Source: Streptomyces sp. NRRL F-4489
GTDB taxonomy: Bacteria; Actinomycetota; Actinomycetes; Streptomycetales; Streptomycetaceae
NCBI RefSeq assembly: GCF_001509485.1
Contig: NZ_LLZI01000054.1
Location: forward strand, 1 to 10,981
Direction of reading: 5' to 3'
Length of the DNA stretch: 10,981 bases
The translations under genes and the position numbers were made by a program. Of the stretch, positions 1 through 5,402 are shown in pieces. A model generated the notes under the pieces. It saw only the letters and a list, made by a program, of their open reading frames with translations. It made no database searches and had not been told where the DNA came from. Numbering within the stretch: the stretch's first letter is position 1; the number at the start of each line of letters is the position of its first letter.

Positions 1-99
1 GGGCGGGGGTGCGGGCGGGGGCCGGTACGGGCGGCGGGGGGTGTTGCGGCACCGCATAGGCTGTGCCCCAAAGCCAGCTTCAGCCAGGGGGCAACCGCG
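1..99. other. G-rich upstream region of the first gene, with a G-quadruplex-type motif
   Basis: This is the leading edge of the window and holds no gene that can be supported. The first 20 bases contain four G runs of 5'-GGG or longer separated by 1-3 bases, which fits the usual G-quadruplex pattern on the + strand. AGGGGG at 86-91 lies 8 bases before the ATG at 100 and is a good ribosome binding site. I could not find a convincing -35/-10 pair, so the promoter may lie upstream of the window. Confidence 0.4.
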
Positions 100-1107
100 A
101 TGACGACAGGTCGGCAAGGGCTGGGGGCGCCTCCCGGCCCCCAGGCCGGAGGACGCCCTGTGCCACCGAACTCGGCCTACGCCGGGCAGGTCGTGCACTT
201 CCCGGATCCGGTGCGTGCCGCGCGGTATCCGGCGGGGGTGCGGATGGACGGGAACGGCTTCCCGGACTTCTCGCCGTACGCGCGGGCCGCGGCGGAGATC
301 GCCGAGCCGCCGGAGGGTTTCGGCGTGGACGAGCTGCGGCTGACGGACTTCGTATCGGCGAACGCGGCGCTGCACGCGCAGGGCCACGAGCTGTGGATAG
401 ACGTGCCGGCGGTGGCCACGCCGCACGGCTGGACGTGGCACCACGTGGCGGGCACCCGGCGGATGGAGCTGGTCCCGGTCGAGGTGAAGGCGCTGCTGCG
501 GCACCACGCGGGGCTGGCGACGGCGGCGGTGGCGCACGACAAGCGCGGTACGCGGCCGCTGCAGGAGACCCGGCCGGTGCATTTCGGGCTGCCGCGGCGG
601 GAGCTGGCGGTGGCCGAGGAGCAGGTGGCGCAGGCCGAGGAGGCGCTGGGCTACCGCCTGCCGGGTGCGTACCGGTCGTTCCTGAAGGCGGCGGGCGGGT
701 GCGCGCCGGTGGGGGCGGCGCTCGACGCGGAGCTGGGGCTGCTGGTCGACCAGCCGTTCTTCACGGTGCGCGATGACGCGGCGGTGAACGACCTCGTCTA
801 TGTGAACAAGTGCCTGCGCGACCACTTCACCAAGGACTACCTGGGGGTGGCGTTCGCGCAGGGCGGGGTCCTCGCGGTGAAGGTGCGCGGGGAGGCGGTC
901 GGCTCGGTGTGGTTCTGTCCGTACGACGACGCCCGGGATCAGGACGGGTGGTCGGTGCAGGAGCGGGTGGAGCGGCTGATGCTGCCGTGCGGGGCGGATT
1001 TCGACGAGTTCCTGCTGCGGCTGGCGGGCAATCCGCCGGAGCTGGAGACGGTGGCGAACTTGATGGTGGACGGCGGTTTCGCGTACGCGGTGCCGGTGGA
1101 GGGCTGA
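100..1107 (+). CDS. WHH-type nuclease-like domain fused to SMI1/KNR4 (SUKH) domain
   Basis: Encodes 335 residues. Two regions are visible. Residues about 45-145 resemble toxin nucleases of the HNH/Endo VII superfamily with a WHH motif: FPDFSPYA at 54-61, the downstream ANAAL region, WTWHH at 111-115, MELVP at 122-126 and RHHAG at 134-138. In family members I recall, a histidine follows LVP by three residues; here that position is K130, so the active site may be damaged. Residues about 160-310 match SMI1/KNR4 proteins (SUKH superfamily): an LPRRELAVAEEQVAQAE helix, ALGYRLPGAYRSFL and a following GG turn. SUKH domains are known mainly as immunity proteins against nuclease and deaminase toxins. 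There is no signal peptide, membrane segment or export domain, so the product is probably cytosolic. The ATG at 100 has AGGGGG 8 bases upstream. The next gene begins 5 bp after the stop, implying co-transcription. The SUKH call is firm; the nuclease call is by eye and its activity is doubtful. Confidence 0.85.
   Translation: MTTGRQGLGAPPGPQAGGRPVPPNSAYAGQVVHFPDPVRAARYPAGVRMDGNGFPDFSPYARAAAEIAEPPEGFGVDELRLTDFVSANAALHAQGHELWIDVPAVATPHGWTWHHVAGTRRMELVPVEVKALLRHHAGLATAAVAHDKRGTRPLQETRPVHFGLPRRELAVAEEQVAQAEEALGYRLPGAYRSFLKAAGGCAPVGAALDAELGLLVDQPFFTVRDDAAVNDLVYVNKCLRDHFTKDYLGVAFAQGGVLAVKVRGEAVGSVWFCPYDDARDQDGWSVQERVERLMLPCGADFDEFLLRLAGNPPELETVANLMVDGGFAYAVPVEG
1098..1103 (+). promoter_or_regulatory. 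Ribosome binding site that sets the start of the second gene
   Basis: GGAGGG overlaps the last codons of the upstream gene and lies 9 bases before a GTG at 1113. The same reading frame is open back to an ATG at 810, but that stretch overlaps the upstream gene and lacks family-like sequence. Starting at 1113 gives a protein beginning MVTFAQAQERAERW, which fits the family N-terminus I know. Confidence 0.7.
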
Positions 1108-1112
1108 TCGCG

Positions 1113-3896
1113 GTGGTGACGTTCGCGCAGGCGCAGGAGCGCGCGGAGCGGTGGGTGAACGGCGAGGTGCCGGCGGAGCTCCACCGCGAGGTGCGGGTGC
1201 GGGAGTTCGCGCTGGGTTTCGTGGCTTGGGCGGAGGACCGGGAGGACGGTGCGGCCGGCGGCGGCGGCCGGAGCCGGCTGGTGATCGCGCGGGACAGCGG
1301 CGAGACGACGCTGTGGCCGGGGCTGCCGGTGGGCGAGGTGATCCGGCGTTACGAGGAGGAGTACGCGGCGCCGGCGGACGGCGGGTACGGGGCCGCGGAG
1401 CCGCCGCAGCGGATCGATCTGGAGGCCACGTCGTTCCTGCTGACGCCGCCGGAGTGGCTGCAGGAGGCGGCGGACGCGATCGGGCTGGCGGGGCGGAAGG
1501 AGGCGGCGGGGGCGGCCGGGGCGGCGGACGCTTCGGGGGCTTCTGGAGCTGCTGGGGAGGGAGACCCGTCCGTCTCCACTTCCGGTTCCGGTTCCACTTC
1601 CGGTTCCGCGTCCACTTCCGGTTCCGTTTCCGGTTCTGCTTCCGGCGGCGGGCCGGTGGCCGAGGACACGCCGTGGGCCGCCGCGGACACCACCTCCGGT
1701 GCGGGGGACGAGCTGTCGGTGGCGCCGCCGCAGACGGTGTTCGCGCCGCCGCTGGCCGGTTCCGACGACGAGGACACGGCGGCGCCCCGGGTCCGGCCGG
1801 ACGCCAAGACCGAACTGCTGCACCGCGGCAGCCAGTTGCCGCCCACCAAGGAGGCGCCCGCGCTGCCCGACCGGGACGCGGGCCCGGGCGGCTCCGGCGG
1901 CCGGCCCGCGGTGCCGCCGATGCCGTCCGCGCCGCCGCCGATGCCGACCGCCCCGCCGGCCCCGCCCGCGTCCGGTCCGGCGCCGGCCGCGCTGCGCGAT
2001 CTGCCGCCGCCCACCGGCACGCCGGTCGCCGACGTACCGCCGCCGCCCGGTGTGCCGGTCCCCGGTACGGGCGCGGACACCGGTGCGCCGCAGGCCGGCG
2101 CGCCGTCCGGTGACGGCCCGGCGTCCCCCGGCCCCGGTGGCCCGGGCGGGCCAGTCGGCGGTTACGTACCGACCCAGCTGGTGTCCCAACTGGACGCTTC
2201 CAAGCTGGACTTGAGCGCCATGGACGGGCCGGGGGCGAGCGACGGCTCCGGCGGTACGGACGCGACGCCGGGCGGTGGCGCCCCCGCCGCGGGCGGCGGG
2301 GTGCACGCCGCGGCGACGATGCTGGCGGACGGTGCGGCGCTCCAGGTTCCCGCGCCGGGTCCGGGCGGTGCGTCCGGTGGGCCGGGTGCCTCCGGTGGTC
2401 CCGGTGTGCCGCCGCCTCCGCCGCCGCCCCCCGGCGTGCTGGGCGCGTCCGGCGCGAGCGCGGGCGGCCGCGGCCCCGGCGGCGGCCAGGACGGCCCGCC
2501 GCCTCCCCCTGCCCCGCCCGGGGTCCCCCCGTCCCCTTCCCCGTCCGCTTCCCCTTCTGCTTCCGGTTCCGCGTCCGGTCAGGCGTCCGGTCAGGCCGCC
2601 GACCCGTCCGCCGGCCCGGCGACCGGCCCCGGCCCCGGTGGCGGGGTGCACGCCGCCGCCACGATGCTGGCGAGCGGCGCCGCCCTCCCGGGCCCCGGCG
2701 GTCCGGGCGGCCCCGGTATGCCGTCCGCCGCCGGCCCCGGCGTACCGCCGCCGCCCGCCGCGCCCATGGCGCCGCCGGTCAGCCCCGGCCCGCCGCCGCC
2801 CCCGCACGGCATGCCGGCCCCGGGCGTACCGCCCACCGGAGCACCGCCCACCGGCGCCCCCGGTCCCGGCGCCCCCGGCGGCTACGGCTACCCGCAGCCG
2901 CCCTCCGGCCAGCCGACCGTCGGCCCCGGCTATATGGCCGTCCTCAGCTACCGCGCGCCGGACGGCAGTGAGCAGAAGATCGTCCGCCGTTCGGCGCCGG
3001 GCACGCCGCACCCGGAGTGGCAGCTGCTGCACGAGCTGCGGGCGATGAACGTGCCGCCGCAGCAGGTGGTGGAGCTGCACACCGAGCTGGAGTGCTGCGA
3101 GCTGCCCGGCGGCTACTGCGCCCGGATGGTGCGGGAGACCTGGCCGCAGGTGCGGATCAGCCACACCGCCGCGTACGGCACGGACCACGCCTCGCGGCAG
3201 CAGGGCGTCCGGCATCTGATCGAGCATCAGGGCGAGCTGCACCAGGTCGCGGACGGTCCGGCGCGGCCGGCGCCGGTGCGGGCGCCGCTGCCGCACCCCT
3301 CGCAGGTGCCGCCGGTGCCCCCGGTGCCGCCGCAGGCGATCGGGCAGGAGCTGGAGCAGGCGTTCGGGCCGCAGGGGATCTTCCGCTTCGACCAGCGGGC
3401 GGTCTCCCGGCAGGGCGTGCCGGAAGTGGTGGCGCAGACGCTGGTGTGGGCCGGGCTGCCGGTCGACTTCGGGCCGTTCTTCTGGGCGCAGGCGCAGCCG
3501 GGGCGGCCGGTGCCGACGCTGGCGGAGCTGGCGGCCGAGCGCCGGGTGCAGCCGGCGCCGGACGCGGGCTCGTATCTGGTCATGGGGAACGACTTCGGGC
3601 GCCAGCTGTGCGTCCAGTACGGGACCGCGAACATCGTGGCGGTCCCGTTGGAGGCGGGCCCGGGCGGGCAGGCGGCGGTGCCGCAGTTCGTCAACACCGG
3701 GCTGCCGGAGTTCGTGCGCTGCCTGGCGATGCTGGGGCGGATGTGGCGCCTGCGGTACGGGCTGACGCCGGAGCAGGCGGGCCGCTGGACGGTGGACTTC
3801 CAGGCGCAGCTGGTGGCGCTGGACCCGCCGGCGCTGGGGTCGCCGGAGACCTGGTGGTCGGTGCTGCTGGAGCAGATGTGGGACGGGCTGCTGTAG
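1113..3896 (+). CDS. Imm35/YrhB-like - deaminase-like - SUKH-4 multidomain protein
   Basis: Encodes 927 residues from a GTG start, 5 bp after the upstream gene. Residues 1-85 resemble Imm35/YrhB-type immunity domains: TFAQAQERAERW, REVRVREFALGFVAWAED and SRLVIARDSGETTLWPGLP. Residues about 150-605 are a low-complexity linker: a Ser/Gly/Thr tract at 155-178, then long Pro/Gly/Ala stretches including a run of eight prolines. It holds VHAAATMLA twice (from 397 and 512) and YVPTQLVSQLD from 351. Residues about 608-690 look like a nucleic acid/nucleotide deaminase of the toxin type: a strand near 608-616, H633-P-E635 as catalytic motif, C661-C662 and C669 in ELECCELPGGYC as the second metal motif, then ISHTAAYG. 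Residues about 742-927 match SUKH-4: FRFDQRAV, LVMGNDFGRQLCVQYGTANI, FVNTGLPEFVRCLAMLGRMW. A family-level role is base deamination of DNA, RNA or nucleotides; the substrate is unknown. No secretion signal is present. The SUKH-4 and linker calls are firm, the deaminase likely, the N-terminal call moderate. Confidence 0.85.
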   Translation: MVTFAQAQERAERWVNGEVPAELHREVRVREFALGFVAWAEDREDGAAGGGGRSRLVIARDSGETTLWPGLPVGEVIRRYEEEYAAPADGGYGAAEPPQRIDLEATSFLLTPPEWLQEAADAIGLAGRKEAAGAAGAADASGASGAAGEGDPSVSTSGSGSTSGSASTSGSVSGSASGGGPVAEDTPWAAADTTSGAGDELSVAPPQTVFAPPLAGSDDEDTAAPRVRPDAKTELLHRGSQLPPTKEAPALPDRDAGPGGSGGRPAVPPMPSAPPPMPTAPPAPPASGPAPAALRDLPPPTGTPVADVPPPPGVPVPGTGADTGAPQAGAPSGDGPASPGPGGPGGPVGGYVPTQLVSQLDASKLDLSAMDGPGASDGSGGTDATPGGGAPAAGGGVHAAATMLADGAALQVPAPGPGGASGGPGASGGPGVPPPPPPPPGVLGASGASAGGRGPGGGQDGPPPPPAPPGVPPSPSPSASPSASGSASGQASGQAADPSAGPATGPGPGGGVHAAATMLASGAALPGPGGPGGPGMPSAAGPGVPPPPAAPMAPPVSPGPPPPPHGMPAPGVPPTGAPPTGAPGPGAPGGYGYPQPPSGQPTVGPGYMAVLSYRAPDGSEQKIVRRSAPGTPHPEWQLLHELRAMNVPPQQVVELHTELECCELPGGYCARMVRETWPQVRISHTAAYGTDHASRQQGVRHLIEHQGELHQVADGPARPAPVRAPLPHPSQVPPVPPVPPQAIGQELEQAFGPQGIFRFDQRAVSRQGVPEVVAQTLVWAGLPVDFGPFFWAQAQPGRPVPTLAELAAERRVQPAPDAGSYLVMGNDFGRQLCVQYGTANIVAVPLEAGPGGQAAVPQFVNTGLPEFVRCLAMLGRMWRLRYGLTPEQAGRWTVDFQAQLVALDPPALGSPETWWSVLLEQMWDGLL
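1575..1646 (+). repeat. TTCCGG-type tandem repeat coding Ser/Gly/Thr
   Basis: An imperfect array of TTCCGGTTCC-like units lies inside the second gene and encodes alternating Ser, Gly, Thr and Ala (residues about 155-178). Its base composition and codon choice (TCC, GGT, ACT) differ from the GC-rich codons around it. Such a tract is prone to length changes in multiples of 6 bp, which keep the frame. A weaker relative, rich in TCC and CCT/CCG codons, lies near 2529-2595. Confidence 0.6.
2292..2336 (+). repeat. First copy of coding repeat for VHAAATMLA peptide
   Basis: This segment encodes a GGGVHAAATMLADGAAL peptide and recurs 345 bp downstream with one residue change (D to S). Several codons differ only at the third base between copies, so the peptide rather than the DNA appears to be kept. 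Confidence 0.6.
2637..2681 (+). repeat. Second copy of coding repeat for VHAAATMLA peptide
   Basis: This segment encodes GGGVHAAATMLASGAAL. Compared with the copy near 2292, GCG/GCC and GGT/GGC swaps account for most base differences. Both copies sit in the otherwise low-complexity Pro/Gly linker of the second gene. Confidence 0.6.
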
Positions 3897-3897
3897 G

Positions 3898-3962
3898 CCC
3901 GTGGGGCCCGTGAAGGCGGGCCCGTAAGCGCAATCCCGTAGGGGCAGCCCCGTAGGTGGGAG
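3898..3962. repeat. CCCGT(A/G) repeats with 14-bp spacing
   Basis: CCCGTG or CCCGTA occurs at 3898, 3907, 3921, 3935 and 3949. The last four are exactly 14 bp apart, giving an imperfect 14-bp tandem array directly after the stop codon of the SUKH-4 gene and just before the terminator hairpin. The function is unknown; simple expansion of GC-rich DNA is possible. Confidence 0.4.
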
Positions 3963-4003
3963 CGGCGGCGGGGGGTGGTCGGTTCGGCCGCCCCCCGCCG
4001 CCG
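3963..4003 (+). terminator. Strong GC hairpin terminator after the SUKH operon
   Basis: Arms 3963-3978 and 3988-4003 pair over 16 bp, all Watson-Crick except one U-G pair (3976 with 3990), with a 9-base loop (3979-3987). It begins 67 bp after the stop of the SUKH-4 gene. It is followed by TTGTGTG rather than a long T run, which is common for actinomycete terminators. Confidence 0.7.
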
Positions 4004-4022
4004 TTGTGTGCGCGGGGCGGGC

Positions 4023-4079
4023 CGGGGTACCCGCCCGGGGGCGGCCGGTGGCGCGTCAGCAGGAGAGGGCGGGGTACCC
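4023..4079. repeat. Two copies of a CGGGGTACCC palindromic word
   Basis: CGGGGTACCC occurs at 4023-4032 and 4070-4079, 47 bp apart start to start. The core is self-complementary, so the copies count as both direct and inverted repeats. They flank a GC-rich stretch upstream of the coiled-coil gene. They could be a paired protein-binding site or the arms of a second hairpin. Confidence 0.4.
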
Positions 4080-4196
4080 CCTCCCGAGCGAAGATCCAAT
4101 TCAGGCTTCCGCCCCCGTATGACGCATCCTTGTGGGAAGGAATGGGCGGAGTGTCGTGTTGGAGCCGCTTCGGGCCGATCCAGAAAGATGTGCGCG

Positions 4197-4221
4197 GGAC
4201 TGTGCGGATGTCCGCGGGTCC
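4197..4221 (+). promoter_or_regulatory. Nested hairpin in the likely leader of the coiled-coil gene
   Basis: GGAC (4197-4200) pairs with GTCC (4218-4221), and inside it GCGGA (4204-4208) pairs with TCCGC (4211-4215), with a small internal loop between. The structure ends 20 bases before the ribosome binding site. It could affect translation or be incidental in such GC-rich DNA. Confidence 0.3.
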
Positions 4222-4242
4222 GTGCCACCGCGGTGCGCAGCG

Positions 4243-4250
4243 GAGAGGGG
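4243..4250 (+). promoter_or_regulatory. Ribosome binding site of the coiled-coil gene
   Basis: GAGAGGGG ends 8 bases before the ATG at 4259 and supports that start. A second GAGGG directly abuts the ATG and is too close to serve. Confidence 0.6.
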
Positions 4251-4258
4251 CTTGAGGG

Positions 4259-5347
4259 ATGAGTACTTCGGTTTCGCCTCACGGGTTCGAGACCGTACGA
4301 GGACGCGGCTATCGCCCGGAGGACGTGGACCGCCGCGTCGAGGGGCTCTCGATCGACCGCGACTCCTGCTGGGAGCGGGCCGCGCGGCTGACCGTCCTGT
4401 GCAACGAGATGGAGGCCGAACTCACCGAGCTGCGCGCCTATGTGGAGCAGCTGCCGGAGCAGACGTACGAGTCCCTGGGCGAGCAGGCGCGGCTGATCCT
4501 GACGACGGCGGAGTCGGAGGCGGCGCGGCTGCGGTCGGAGGCCGAGGCCGAGGCGGCGCGGGCGCACGACGAGGCGGCCGAGTACGCGCAGAAGGTGCAG
4601 GACGCGGCGGACGAGGCGGCGCAGCGGCTGCGGGCCGAGGCGCAGGAGGACGCCCGGCGGATGGACAAGGCCGCGGCCGGTGAGGCGGCCGGGCTGCTGG
4701 CGGAGGCCGGGCGGGAGGCCGAGGAGCTGCGGTCGGAGGCGGCCGGGGAACTGGCCGAGACCCGGCGGCGTACGGAGCGGCTGCTGAAGGAGCAGGAGAC
4801 CCGGCACACCGAGGAGTGGGACGCGCTGGAGCGCGAGATCGCGCGCCTGGAGGAGGAGATGGACCAGCGCGTCGCCGAGCTGGAGGCGCACGGCGAGGCG
4901 GTGATGACCGAGCGGCGGCGGCTCCAGGCGGAGGCCGAGGAGTGGGCGCGGCACCGCCAGGAGGACGCCGAGGCGCGGGCGGCGGAGGTGCTGGCGCAGG
5001 CGCGGGTGGAGGCGGAGCGGATCGAGCGGACCACCGAGCGGATCGTGCGGGAGCACGAGGAGGCGCGGGAGGAGCTGCGGATCCATATGACGCATGTGCG
5101 CAACAGCCTGGCGGCGCTGACGGGGAAGGACCCGGGGGAGCTGCCGGGGTCGGGCGCCGGGGCCGGTCAGGGCGCGTCGGCCGGTCCGGACGCGGCCGCG
5201 GCCAGCGGGCCGGACGCGCCCGCGCACACGGGTCCGGACGCGGCGGGCGGCGCGGATCCGGCTCCCGCCGGGGCGGACCCGGACGACGAGGACACGCTGG
5301 AGACGGAGCTGCCCCAGGTGGACGGGAGCGGTTCGAGCCGCCGCTGA
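4259..5347 (+). CDS. FilP/DivIVA-like coiled-coil protein ('cellulose-binding protein' family)
   Basis: Encodes 362 residues. The N-terminus (HGFETVRGRGYRPEDVDRRV, near residues 8-27) matches the short conserved head of Streptomyces FilP-like proteins, usually annotated as cellulose-binding or DivIVA-like. Residues about 45-285 form an almost unbroken Glu/Arg/Ala-rich coiled coil with no proline after the LPEQTYES region. Residues about 290-362 are disordered, with three GPDA units and an acidic tail around DPDDEDTLETELPQ. Family members form cytoskeletal filaments or scaffolds that support polar growth and hyphal stiffness with DivIVA and Scy. That role is inferred for this paralog; it is not FilP itself by sequence as I recall it. 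There is no signal peptide or carbohydrate-binding domain, so the 'cellulose-binding' label is probably misleading. The gene stands alone, behind a terminator, and converges with the exporter gene 55 bp downstream. Confidence 0.85.
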   Translation: MSTSVSPHGFETVRGRGYRPEDVDRRVEGLSIDRDSCWERAARLTVLCNEMEAELTELRAYVEQLPEQTYESLGEQARLILTTAESEAARLRSEAEAEAARAHDEAAEYAQKVQDAADEAAQRLRAEAQEDARRMDKAAAGEAAGLLAEAGREAEELRSEAAGELAETRRRTERLLKEQETRHTEEWDALEREIARLEEEMDQRVAELEAHGEAVMTERRRLQAEAEEWARHRQEDAEARAAEVLAQARVEAERIERTTERIVREHEEAREELRIHMTHVRNSLAALTGKDPGELPGSGAGAGQGASAGPDAAAASGPDAPAHTGPDAAGGADPAPAGADPDDEDTLETELPQVDGSGSSRR

Positions 5348-5370
5348 TCCCCGGCCCCCGGACCCCGACA

Positions 5371-5391
5371 CCGGCACGGGCCTCGTACCGG
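5371..5391. terminator. Possible bidirectional terminator between convergent genes
   Basis: Arms 5371-5378 and 5384-5391 pair at 7 of 8 positions (C5375 and A5387 do not pair) around a 5-base loop. It fills the middle of the 55-bp gap between the two convergent stops. There is no T run on either side, so the call rests on position and symmetry alone. Confidence 0.4.
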
Positions 5392-5402
5392 CGGCCGCCC
5401 GC

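Larger units (their letters stand above)
4004..4258 (+). other. Intergenic leader region of the coiled-coil gene
   Basis: Together with the preceding repeats and hairpin, this completes a 362-bp gap without a supportable gene. It contains two GGGGTACCC words (4024-4032 and 4071-4079), a relatively AT-rich island at 4091-4104 and a hairpin at 4197-4221. The island may belong to the promoter of the downstream gene, but I found no clear -35/-10 pair. Short open frames across it lack family-like sequence and run through the terminator hairpin. Confidence 0.5.

Noticed and set aside
810..1112. N-terminal extension of the SUKH-4 gene to an ATG at 810
   Set aside because: It overlaps the upstream SUKH gene in another frame, is Gly/Arg/Ala-rich, and a good ribosome binding site with a family-like N-terminus exists at 1113.
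1575..2600. CRISPR-like or mobile-element reading of the repeats in the second gene
   Set aside because: The repeats are short, in frame and encode low-complexity peptide; there are no spacers of regular size, terminal inverted repeats or transposase sequence.
939..3296. Long antisense frame opposite the first two genes
   Set aside because: Arg/Gly-rich shadow of the Pro/Gly-rich linker and neighbouring codons; no recognisable domain.
3956..4262. Small open frames of 95-99 codons in the intergenic region
   Set aside because: They run through the terminator hairpin, are Arg/Gly-rich and have no recognisable domain or convincing ribosome binding site.
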